A stretch of DNA of 7,265 nucleotides, from NCBI GenBank assembly GCA_041743835.1, contig JBGTLW010000317.1:1-7265 (forward strand), given 5' to 3'. The stretch is from JBGTLW01 sp041743835 (GTDB lineage Bacteria; Planctomycetota; Phycisphaerae; Phycisphaerales; Phycisphaeraceae). The notes below the pieces were generated by a model. That model had not been told where the DNA came from and ran no database searches. It saw only the letters and a list, made by a program, of their open reading frames with translations. Within the stretch, counting starts at the first letter, position 1, and every line of letters starts with the position of its first letter. The translations under genes were made by a program, and so were the position numbers. Below, in pieces: positions 1 through 5,287 of the stretch.

Positions 1-324
1 CGCCTCGATACGGTCGCCCAGCACCAGCACGACCTCCGGCTTCATCGCGTCGAACACCTTGCCCAGCCCCGCGATGCCCCGCGCCAGCGCCTGCACGTCC
101 GCAGCCCGGCCGACTTGCTTGTGCTGTTGCATCCTGACGCGCGCGTCGATGGTGTGGCCGGCCTCGCGGATGTCTTTCCATGTGCCGGTGGTCAGGTGTG
201 TGCCGGTGACGATGGTGCGCAGGCGGAGGCGCGGGTGAGCCGCGATGGCTTGCATGACGGTATCGAGCAGGCCGAACTCGGCCCGCGTCCCGGTAACCAC
301 AGCGATGTCTCGGCGTCGCGGCAT
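1..324 (-). CDS. neuC: UDP-N-acetylglucosamine 2-epimerase, NeuC type (N-terminal part, cut by window edge)
   Basis: Reading the minus strand from ATG at 324 gives 108 residues open to the window edge. Residues 8-20 (AVVTGTRAEFGLL) match the nucleotide-sugar-binding start of hydrolysing UDP-GlcNAc 2-epimerases; VTGTHL at 39-44 and VLVLGDRIE at 99-107 are the next conserved blocks. The family converts UDP-GlcNAc to ManNAc (NeuC) or UDP-ManNAc (WecB) in the cytoplasm, for sialic-acid-like sugars or surface polysaccharide. The GTRAEFG and GDRxE forms favour NeuC over WecB, but the C-terminal two thirds lie outside the window, so the exact activity is open. An in-frame TAA (336-334) limits the start to GTG 330 or ATG 324; neither has a clear Shine-Dalgarno sequence. 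It lies 152 bp downstream of leuC on the same strand, separated by palindromic repeats, so an operon is unlikely. Confidence 0.85.
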   Translation of the reverse strand, partial: MPRRRDIAVVTGTRAEFGLLDTVMQAIAAHPRLRLRTIVTGTHLTTGTWKDIREAGHTIDARVRMQQHKQVGRAADVQALARGIAGLGKVFDAMKPEVVLVLGDRIEA

Positions 325-370
325 GGCCACAGGTTACCCGCCGGGGCTTGGGCGCGCGCGGCCGCTGGGG

Positions 371-460
371 TGGGACGGGCGTCCCGCCCGTCATAGCTGC
401 ATCGACTTGCAACCCGTGACTTTGGTCTTTGCCCAAACAACGGGCCAGACGCCCGTTCCA
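371..460. repeat. Inverted pair of 22 bp REP-like palindromes between leuC and neuC
   Basis: Two palindromes face each other about 46 bp apart. The first (371-392) has arms GACGGGC/GCCCGTC around loop GTCCC. The second (439-460, read on the minus strand) has arms AACGGGC/GCCCGTT around loop GTCTG. Read in the same sense, both start TGGnACGGGCGTC and agree at 18 of 22 positions, so they are two copies of one element in opposite orientation, as in bipartite REP/BIME units. The second hairpin begins about 20 nt after the leuC stop and is followed on the minus strand by GTTTG, so it may also serve as the leuC terminator, though the T-run is poor. Confidence 0.7.
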
Positions 461-476
461 CCTTTTTCCAGAGGGC

Positions 477-1946
477 TTAGACGATGCCCGCCGAGCCGGT
501 GAGGATGGGCTCGGAGACGTACTCGCGGGGGTCGGTCACGTAGCCACGCAGCGCGGACGCGGCGACGGTGAGCGGGCTGGCGAGATAGACGCCGGCTTCC
601 TTGTGGCCCATGCGCCCGGGGAAGTTGCGGTTGGTGGTGCTGATGCAGTTGATCGGGTCGTTGAGCCGACCAAACGTATCGACCGGCCCGCCGAGGCACG
701 CGGCACAGGAGGCCGGCCCCAGCAGGCAGCCAGCATCCTCCAGCGCCTGTTGGATGGAGGTGCTGGCCTTCTTGTCTGCGGCGGGGGACCCATTGCCGGG
801 AGGCAATGGGCGTTGGAGCGGTTCGCCGTAGAGGTTGAGGCGTTGCATGTCGGCGTGGACCTCGGTCGAGCCGGGCACGACGAAGGTGGGGATCTTGACC
901 TGCTCGCCGTGGAGGATGTTCGCGGCCATGATCATGTCCGTGATCTTCCCGCCGGTACACGATCCGATATACGCGCGGTCCAGCTTCACATCCGCACAGT
1001 TGCGGGCGAGGTCTTTGTTGTCGGGCGAGTGTGGCTTGGCGACCAGGGGTTCGAGCGTGGCGAGGTCCCACTCGAACTCGTAGCAGTATTCCGCGCCTTG
1101 GTCTTCGGTCACGACTTCCCAGTCCGGGCGGTTGGATCGTGCGCGGACGTAGGCGAGGGTTTTCTCGTCCACATCGCAGACGCCGTTCTTCCCCCCGGCC
1201 TCGATGGCCATGTTGGTCAGGGTCATGCGGTCTTCGAGGCTGAGGCTGCCGATGCCCGTGCCGGTGAAGTACATGGCCTTGTAGGTGGCGCCCGCGAAGC
1301 CGATCTGCCCGATGACGGCGAGGATGAGGTCCTTGGCGGTGAGGTAGGGGGGGATCTCGCCATGGAACGCGAACTTCATGGTGGGCGGGACTTTCATCCA
1401 CGTCTTGCCGGTGCCCATGACGAACGCGGCATCGGTATTGCCCACGCCCGTGGCGAACTGGCCGAAGGCCCCCGCGGTGCAGGTGTGGCTGTCGGTGCCC
1501 AGCAGGATCTCACCGGGTCGGCAGTGGCCCTCTTCGGGCAGGGCCTTGTGGCACACGCCCTTGTAGTTGGTCTGGGTCGGGTCGCGGTAGGGATTAGGAA
1601 AACCACTTCCGGGGGCTGTGTTGAGGAAGTCCGGGTCGTAGTAGTATTTGATGCCCTGCTGCTTCACGAAGTCGCGCAGGATCTGGATGTTGCGGTGGCA
1701 CTTGTCTTCAGCGGTGAAGATGTAGTGGTCGGGGATGATGGGGATGCGGGTGTTGTCCCACACCTTGGCGTCGCGGCCGAACTTCTCGTGAAAGATGCCG
1801 ATGGTGCCCGGCCCACAGACGTCGTGGGTCATCAGGACATCGACGTTGAGCCAGACATTCTCGCCCGGCGAGACCGACACACGCCCATCCAGCGCGTGGT
1901 TGGTGAAGATCTTCTCGGTGATGGTCATCTTGCGTGGGCGGGGCAT
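477..1946 (-). CDS. leuC: 3-isopropylmalate dehydratase large subunit
   Basis: Aconitase-family protein of 489 residues that, with a small subunit LeuD, isomerises 2-isopropylmalate to 3-isopropylmalate in leucine synthesis in the cytoplasm. Visible blocks are MTITEKIF (7-14), MTHDVCGPGTIGIF (39-52), LLGTDSHTCTAGAFGQFATG (148-167), AIEAGGKNG (247-255), YIGSCTGGK (326-334), SCAACLGGPVDTFGR (413-427) and TTNRNFPGRMGHKEA (437-451). Expected [4Fe-4S] ligands are C330, C414 and C417, all present. Start choice: ATG 1946 has GGAG six bases upstream (1956-1953); an in-frame ATG at 2012 would add a low-complexity Pro-rich leader, and ATG 1928 is a shorter alternative. Residues about 374-395, rich in Pro, Gly and Lys, look like an insertion just before the Cys pair and contain a palindromic repeat. 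No leuD lies beside it. Homoaconitase is a less likely alternative. Confidence 0.93.
   Translation of the reverse strand: MPRPRKMTITEKIFTNHALDGRVSVSPGENVWLNVDVLMTHDVCGPGTIGIFHEKFGRDAKVWDNTRIPIIPDHYIFTAEDKCHRNIQILRDFVKQQGIKYYYDPDFLNTAPGSGFPNPYRDPTQTNYKGVCHKALPEEGHCRPGEILLGTDSHTCTAGAFGQFATGVGNTDAAFVMGTGKTWMKVPPTMKFAFHGEIPPYLTAKDLILAVIGQIGFAGATYKAMYFTGTGIGSLSLEDRMTLTNMAIEAGGKNGVCDVDEKTLAYVRARSNRPDWEVVTEDQGAEYCYEFEWDLATLEPLVAKPHSPDNKDLARNCADVKLDRAYIGSCTGGKITDMIMAANILHGEQVKIPTFVVPGSTEVHADMQRLNLYGEPLQRPLPPGNGSPAADKKASTSIQQALEDAGCLLGPASCAACLGGPVDTFGRLNDPINCISTTNRNFPGRMGHKEAGVYLASPLTVAASALRGYVTDPREYVSEPILTGSAGIV
789..810. repeat. Perfect palindrome inside leuC
   Basis: CCCATTGCC (789-797) and GGCAATGGG (802-810) are perfect 9 bp inverted arms around GGGA. 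On the coding strand the element spans codons for residues 379-386 (RPLPPGNG) of LeuC, within a stretch that looks extra relative to LeuC relatives recalled from memory. The reading frame is intact. This resembles a small palindromic repeat tolerated inside a coding gene. Confidence 0.7.
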
Positions 1947-1982
1947 GGTTTGCTCCGTTTGGGGCGGGGGCGGGCGGGGCGT

Positions 1983-2002
1983 CAGCACAGGGGGTGCTGG
2001 CA
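1983..2002 (-). promoter_or_regulatory. Hairpin in the leuC leader
   Basis: CAGCAC (1983-1988) and GTGCTG (1994-1999) form a 6 bp hairpin with a 5 nt loop, extendable on the minus strand by outer GGGC/GCCC pairs (about 1978-2007). It would sit near the 5' end of a leuC transcript starting near 2010. The upstream half, GGGTGCTGGCA (1992-2002), is also a perfect 11 bp inverted match to TGCCAGCACCC at 2067-2077. No leader peptide rich in Leu codons and no T-box-like motif was seen. Confidence 0.35.
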
Positions 2003-2010
2003 AGCCCACC

Positions 2011-2021
2011 ATTTTACTATA
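2011..2021 (-). promoter_or_regulatory. Candidate -10 region of leuC promoter
   Basis: On the minus strand, TATAGT (2021-2016) overlaps TAAAAT (2016-2011); each matches the sigma-70 -10 consensus at five of six positions in an otherwise GC-rich stretch. It lies about 65-75 nt upstream of the chosen leuC start. No good -35 hexamer is seen at 16-18 bp spacing, so this is a weak prediction. Confidence 0.35.
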
Positions 2022-2061
2022 GCTCGCGTGTGATTGCCGGGCAGGTCACGTTTTTCCTTTG

Positions 2062-2123
2062 AAAAATGCCAGCACCCGAGCCGCCTCGTCCCCGAGGCGG
2101 GGCGGGCAAAGCCCGCATTTTTT
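2062..2123 (+). terminator. Compound hairpin with T-run upstream of the sorting-tail gene
   Basis: GCGGGC (2102-2107) and GCCCGC (2111-2116) form a 6 bp stem with loop AAA, followed by ATTTTTT (2117-2123), a Rho-independent terminator shape on the plus strand. Just before it, CCGCCTCG (2081-2088) and CGAGGCGG (2093-2100) form a perfect 8 bp hairpin with a 4 nt loop. An outer pairing AAAAATGC (2062-2069) with GCATTTTT (2115-2122) could enclose both and would compete with the terminator stem. No plus-strand gene lies upstream, so the structure is either an attenuator, the end of a small RNA, or a block on read-through. Confidence 0.5.
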
Positions 2124-2222
2124 GCCTCATATGGCTGGCTTTGCCGTGCGGGTTCGCGTGGAGGTCGTGTGGCCGGGGCCTGCGGTGGGGGCGTGTGTGT
2201 CCGGTAATGGACTACCTCTACC

Positions 2223-2260
2223 CCGCGGGATGTCGCAAGCGTCAATCCGGCGGTTTTTTT
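2223..2260 (+). terminator. Second plus-strand terminator-like hairpin in the leader
   Basis: CCGCGGGAT (2223-2231) pairs with ATCCGGCGG (2245-2253) with one mismatch, with a short inner CGC/GCG stem in the loop, followed by seven T (2254-2260). It has the shape of an intrinsic terminator on the plus strand and ends 150 nt before the start of the gene at 2411. Upstream short pairings GAGGT (2161-2165)/ACCTC (2214-2218) and GTCC (2199-2202)/GGAC (2209-2212) hint at a folded RNA ahead of it, but they match no riboswitch class I recognise. Confidence 0.5.
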
Positions 2261-2291
2261 GCGGCTCCATCACCGATCATGGTGGCTGAGG

Positions 2292-2303
2292 GTCCGGCCG
2301 GAC
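2292..2303. promoter_or_regulatory. 12 bp perfect palindrome, possible operator
   Basis: GTCCGGCCGGAC is a perfect palindrome about 108 bp upstream of the gene at 2411. It could bind a dimeric regulator, but GC-rich palindromes of this size can arise by chance here. A second small hairpin, GGCACG/CGTGCC (2371-2385), lies ten bases before the ribosome-binding site. Confidence 0.2.
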
Positions 2304-2410
2304 GCGTTGTCGTCTGCCTGCTTGCCGCCACCCCAACCACCAGCCGCAACCCGATACGGGCCAGCGGCCGGGCACGCAACGTGCCAACCATGACAAGAGG
2401 GAATGAACCC

Positions 2411-3076
2411 ATGAACTACCTGACACACACCACCACCACCGCTCGGGCCCTGATGTTGGGCGTCGTCCTGATGGCCTCGCTCGCCACGAACTCGGCGAAC
2501 GCGGCATCCATCTTCCTCGACACGCTCCTGGGCGGCGGCAGCGTCGTCAGCGGCGACCTGACCTTCTACGACTTCGTGTACTCCCCCAACACCAACGCGC
2601 CCGCGCCCGACCTCATCACCGTGCAGGCGGTGCCACAGGGCATCAAGTTTGCCGTGCCCCTGCTGCTGGTCGATCAAGGCGTGATCGACTTCGACATCAT
2701 CTACAAGGTCACCGGCGCGGTCTCCGTCGAGTCCGCGACGCTCACCTCCATCGGCTTCGGGAACAACGGCGGGTTCACCACCGTCATCCAGAACATCAAC
2801 GAGGGCAACACCCTCCTGGCTGCCATCAACAACAACTTCATCAACGGCGGGGGGTGGAACTACGACACCACCAGCCTCAGCGCCACCCTCCCCCTGACCA
2901 TCAGCACCGACGTGGGGCTGATCGGCGGCGGGGGAACCGCGTCGCTCAGCGACTGGACCCAGACGTTCAACACCGCCAAGGCAAGTTCCCCCATCCCGGC
3001 ACCGGCCGCGGGCCTCGCTGGGCTGGCGCTCCTGGGCCTGATCATCGCCAAGCGTCGCTGGGTCGATAGCCTGTAA
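2411..3076 (+). CDS. Exported protein with P-x-PA (PEP-CTERM-like) C-terminal sorting tail
   Basis: A 221-residue protein of unknown function. Start ATG 2411 has AGAGGGA (2396-2402) eight bases upstream; the in-frame ATG at 2390 lies before that site, and longer forms read through the hairpin-rich leader. Residues 11-31 form a Sec signal peptide (hydrophobic core ALMLGVVLMASLA, likely cleavage after ANA). The middle (32-190) is rich in Asn, Gly, Thr and Ser, as in beta-rich secreted proteins, and has no domain I recognise. Residues 194-216 (PIPAPAAG, a hydrophobic helix, then AKRR) form the tripartite tail of PEP-CTERM-type proteins, with P-x-PA in place of PEP and five extra residues (WVDSL) after the basic cluster. 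The family is thought to be sorted and processed at the membrane by an exosortase-type enzyme; none is in this window. It stands alone, ending in a strong terminator. Confidence 0.8.
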   Translation: MNYLTHTTTTARALMLGVVLMASLATNSANAASIFLDTLLGGGSVVSGDLTFYDFVYSPNTNAPAPDLITVQAVPQGIKFAVPLLLVDQGVIDFDIIYKVTGAVSVESATLTSIGFGNNGGFTTVIQNINEGNTLLAAINNNFINGGGWNYDTTSLSATLPLTISTDVGLIGGGGTASLSDWTQTFNTAKASSPIPAPAAGLAGLALLGLIIAKRRWVDSL

Positions 3077-3102
3077 ACCGCACAATCAGCCGAGCCAACA
3101 CG

Positions 3103-3138
3103 GGCCGAAGCGCGTACAAGCCGCGCTTCGGCCTTTTT
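3103..3138 (+). terminator. Rho-independent terminator after the P-x-PA protein gene
   Basis: GGCCGAAGCGCG (3103-3114) and CGCGCTTCGGCC (3122-3133) form a perfect 12 bp stem with a 7 nt loop, followed by five T (3134-3138). It begins 26 nt after the stop codon at 3076. This is the clearest terminator in the window and makes the upstream gene a separate transcript from argG. Confidence 0.92.
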
Positions 3139-3208
3139 GTGGACGCCGCTCGTTATACCAATCCCACAAACAACATGGGCGTCGTCCGCCGGCCTGGTGC
3201 TCGAATAA

Positions 3209-3247
3209 CGCAGAGACGCAGAGGCGCGGAGGGCGCAGAGGCGAGAG
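3209..3247 (+). repeat. Purine-rich CGCAGAG repeat, left copy
   Basis: Four to five imperfect 8-9 bp units (CGCAGAGA, CGCAGAGG, CGCGGAGGG, CGCAGAGG, CGAGAG) follow an AT-richer start (TCGAATAA). A matching copy lies in reverse orientation at 3402-3438. From memory, similar CGCAGAG arrays recur between genes in planctomycetes and other bacteria; this was not verified here. Confidence 0.7.
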
Positions 3248-3282
3248 CAACTAGCCAAAACATTCTCCACGTCGCACCCCCT

Positions 3283-3308
3283 AGCCGGCGAGGCGTAGCT
3301 CGCCGGCT
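3283..3308. repeat. 10 bp-arm palindrome within the CGCAGAG-bounded region
   Basis: AGCCGGCGAG (3283-3292) and CTCGCCGGCT (3299-3308) are perfect inverted arms with loop GCGTAG. The lack of a T-run argues against a terminator. It sits between the two CGCAGAG repeats and looks like a REP-type element. Confidence 0.7.
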
Positions 3309-3401
3309 GAAGGTCATTGCTAGACTCGCATCGGTGGAAAATCACTCTGCCAGTGGCTCTGGACCGTTGCATCCGCCGTGGGGTTTCTACATCAAGCCTG
3401 A

Positions 3402-3438
3402 CTCTGCGCCTCAGCGCCTCAGCGTCCTCCGCGATAAA
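3402..3438 (-). repeat. Purine-rich CGCAGAG repeat, right inverted copy
   Basis: Read on the minus strand this gives an AT-rich start (ATTTAT), then CGCGGAGGA, CGCTGAGG, CGCTGAGG and CGCAGAG, the same unit structure as 3209-3247 in reverse orientation. Together they bound a 230 bp segment with no credible gene, which may be one composite repeat unit. Confidence 0.65.
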
Positions 3439-3494
3439 TCGGCATCCAAACCGTCGCACGACAAGCAATTGGGATTCGTTTGAGTTGGTGAGAT

Positions 3495-3506
3495 GGGCGT
3501 CCCGCC
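3495..3506. repeat. Solo core of the leuC-neuC palindrome family
   Basis: GGGCGTCCCGCC here is identical to 377-388 in the REP-like pair downstream of leuC, but the flanks are different (ATGG/CCAT), so it is a partial or diverged copy. It lies 116 bp upstream of argG. Confidence 0.4.
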
Positions 3507-3567
3507 ATGAAGCAAAAGTTTTCACACCGCATCCCACACCCGCCACCGCAGCCGCCCGACCCCGGCT

Positions 3568-3576
3568 TGTTATCAT
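3568..3576 (+). promoter_or_regulatory. Candidate extended -10 promoter element for argG
   Basis: TGTTATCAT fits an extended -10 (TGn followed by TATCAT, five of six to TATAAT) 45 bp upstream of the argG start. No good -35 is seen at the usual spacing, which is tolerable for extended -10 promoters. No clear ARG-box palindrome was found nearby. Confidence 0.4.
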
Positions 3577-3621
3577 GCCCCGTTTGACTACCCACCCATT
3601 CACGGAAGCAAGAGACCCACG

Positions 3622-4884
3622 ATGGCCAAGCCCAACGCAGACAAGCACCCCAAGAAGATCGTCCTCGCCTACTCCGGCGGACTCGATACCTCGGTCATCC
3701 TCCCCTGGCTCAAGAAGCGGTACCCCGGCGTGAAGCTCGTGGCGTTTGCCGCGGAACTCGGGCAGGGCGACGAGCTCTCGGGCATTGAGAAGAAGGCCTA
3801 CGCCAGCGGCGCCGACGAGGTCATCGTCAAGGACCTGCGCAAAGAGTTTGCAGAGGAATACTGCTTCCCGATGCTGCGGGCGCACGCCGTGTACGAGACG
3901 GACTACCTCTTGGGGACCAGCATCGCCCGGCCGCTGATCGCCAAGCACCAGGTGCTGGTCGCCAAGCAGACCAAGGCCGATGCCGTGGGCCACGGCGCGA
4001 CCGGCAAGGGCAACGACCAGGTCCGCTTCGAGCTGACGTACAAAGCCTTGAACCCCAGCCTCCAGATCATCAGCCCGTGGAAGGACCAGGTCTTCCTCGA
4101 CGACGGGCTCACCGACCGCGAGACAGCCATCGCCTACGCCCGCAAGCACAACATCCCCATCGACCAGACCACCAAGAAGATCTACTCCCGCGACCGCAAC
4201 CTCTGGCACATCAGCCACGAGGGCGCGGAGATCGAGGACCCGGCCCACGAGCCCAACTGGGCCAACTGCCTCTCGATCAGCGTCCCGGTCGAGAAAGCGC
4301 CCAACAAGCCGCAGTACGTGGAGGTCGAGTTCGACAAGGGCAACCCCGTGGCTGTCGATGGCAAGGGCTACCGCGGCGCGGGCCACGACCTGATCCACAT
4401 CCTCAACAACATCGGCGGGCAGCACGCCGTGGGCCAGACCGTGCTCACGGAGAACCGGCTGGTCGGCATGAAGAGCCGTGGCGTGTACGAGACGCCGGGC
4501 GGGACGATCCTCTACGAAGCGCACAAAGCGCTCGAGCAGCTTTGCCTCGAACGCGACCTCTACCACCAGAAGCTCCAGCTCGCGCACCGCTACGCCGAGC
4601 TGACGTACTACGGCCAGTGGTTCCACCCGCTGCGTGAGGCGTTGCAGTCGTTTATGGACGAGGCGAACAAGGTCATCACCGGCAAGGTGAAGGTCAAGCT
4701 CTACAAGGGCCGGGCACTCGCGGTCGAAGCGACCTCACCCAAGAGCCTGTACGACACCAAGCTCGCCAGCTTCGCGATGAGTGGCTACGACGTGACCGCG
4801 GCGCGCGGGTTCATCGACCTGTTCGGCCTGCCGATGCAGATCTGCGGCCAAGTCAACGGCCAACCCCGCACCCGCAAGGGATAA
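3622..4884 (+). CDS. argG: Argininosuccinate synthase
   Basis: A 420-residue cytoplasmic enzyme joining citrulline and aspartate with ATP to form argininosuccinate, AMP and PPi in arginine synthesis. The N-terminal ATP-binding loop AYSGGLDTS is at 16-24; ELGQGDE follows at 45-51. GHGATGKGNDQVRFE (123-137) carries the residues that contact citrulline and aspartate in the family; SPWKD (151-155), SRDRNLWHISHEG (189-201), IGGQHAVGQ (264-272) and ENRLVGMKSRGVYETPGG (277-294) complete the pattern. Length is slightly above the usual roughly 400 residues, through about ten residues before the first strand. The start at 3622 has only a weak AGAGA (3611-3615) upstream but gives the expected N-terminus. 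No argH, argF or other arg gene is adjacent. Repeat copies begin directly after the stop codon. Confidence 0.97.
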   Translation: MAKPNADKHPKKIVLAYSGGLDTSVILPWLKKRYPGVKLVAFAAELGQGDELSGIEKKAYASGADEVIVKDLRKEFAEEYCFPMLRAHAVYETDYLLGTSIARPLIAKHQVLVAKQTKADAVGHGATGKGNDQVRFELTYKALNPSLQIISPWKDQVFLDDGLTDRETAIAYARKHNIPIDQTTKKIYSRDRNLWHISHEGAEIEDPAHEPNWANCLSISVPVEKAPNKPQYVEVEFDKGNPVAVDGKGYRGAGHDLIHILNNIGGQHAVGQTVLTENRLVGMKSRGVYETPGGTILYEAHKALEQLCLERDLYHQKLQLAHRYAELTYYGQWFHPLREALQSFMDEANKVITGKVKVKLYKGRALAVEATSPKSLYDTKLASFAMSGYDVTAARGFIDLFGLPMQICGQVNGQPRTRKG

Positions 4885-5025
4885 ACAGAACCAAGCACGC
4901 ACGGCACAAACAGAGCCGCGCACGCAAGTAAGCGGCAGATTTCACAGCTTCAACAGAGCCGCGCACGTAAGTAAGCGGTGCCTTTCTCCGCAACAAACCC
5001 CGCTCCCTCACGGTCGCGGCTCTGT
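4885..5025. repeat. Cluster of ACAGAGCCGCG repeats after argG
   Basis: Copies at 4910-4935 and 4953-4978 are 26 bp, differ at one base and share the pattern ACAGAGCCGCG-CACG-y-AAGTAAGCGG. A degenerate partial copy (4885-4902, 14 of 18 matches) starts at the base after the argG stop. A third full copy (5000-5025) is inverted, reading ACAGAGCCGCG-ACCGTGAGGGAGCGG on the minus strand. The 4953-4978 copy and the inverted copy can pair at 21 of 26 positions around a 21 nt loop, making a large hairpin that could end or stabilise the argG transcript. The same element recurs at 7211. Confidence 0.8.
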
Positions 5026-5061
5026 CAAGACACACGTCAAGACACACGTTAAGACTCCGCT
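5026..5061 (+). repeat. Short tandem 12 bp repeat
   Basis: CAAGACACACGT occurs twice exactly head to tail (5026-5037, 5038-5049), followed by a diverged third unit TAAGACTCCGCT. It directly abuts the inverted copy of the ACAGAGCC repeat. Confidence 0.7.
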
Positions 5062-5287
5062 CACAATCAGCGACCGACCTCCGCCGCGGATCACAAGCAA
5101 GTGCTCCACAGCGGTTTTCTGCGCGCGCTTTGTGAGGAGGCGTTTAGCGCAATACTTGCGAGTCTTGAACATTGAACTAGTGCCAACCTAATCCGCGTGT
5201 CGCATGATGCCTCGGCTTGGTCGGGGGGGAGCCGTCGAATGTTTCGGCGCGCCAACCGACCACGACTGTGAATAGAGGAGCATTCAG
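5062..5287 (+). promoter_or_regulatory. Upstream region of the lamin-tail PEP-CTERM gene
   Basis: No gene is visible in these 226 bases. TGGTCGG (5218-5224) pairs with CCGACCA (5256-5262), with an inner GCCG/CGGC pairing, giving a stem-loop that ends 12 nt before the ribosome-binding site AGAGGAG (5274-5280) and could affect translation. TTGAAC occurs at about 5165 and 5173 as possible -35 elements, but no convincing -10 follows, so the promoter is unplaced. Confidence 0.25.

Noticed and set aside
429..2033. 534-codon open frame on the plus strand opposite leuC
   Set aside because: It is antisense to a gene with clear LeuC motifs throughout, has a biased Gly/Val/Asp/Arg composition, no recognisable domain, and is explained by high GC in the codon positions of leuC.
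1947..2077. T-box or leucine attenuator ahead of leuC
   Set aside because: No T-box consensus and no short leader reading frame rich in Leu codons was found on the minus strand.
2066..2410. N-terminal extension of the P-x-PA protein to 336 residues
   Set aside because: The extension would bury the signal peptide and translate through two terminator-like hairpins, while a good ribosome-binding site precedes ATG 2411.
3139..3483. 114-codon plus-strand frame between the terminator and argG
   Set aside because: It is made mostly of repeats (CGCAGAG arrays and the 3283-3308 palindrome), has no ribosome-binding site and no protein-like pattern.
2860..4626. 588-codon open frame on the minus strand opposite argG and the end of the preceding gene
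   Set aside because: It runs antisense through argG, the repeats and a strong terminator. Its composition is that of a shadow frame and no motif is visible.
4910..5025. Possible CRISPR array
   Set aside because: The repeats are 26 bp with one copy inverted, only two direct copies with a single 17 bp gap, and no cas genes, so this is a REP-like cluster.
4853..5047. 64-codon minus-strand frame across the post-argG repeats
   Set aside because: Its sequence is the translation of the repeat copies and the argG end in reverse; there is no sign of a real gene.
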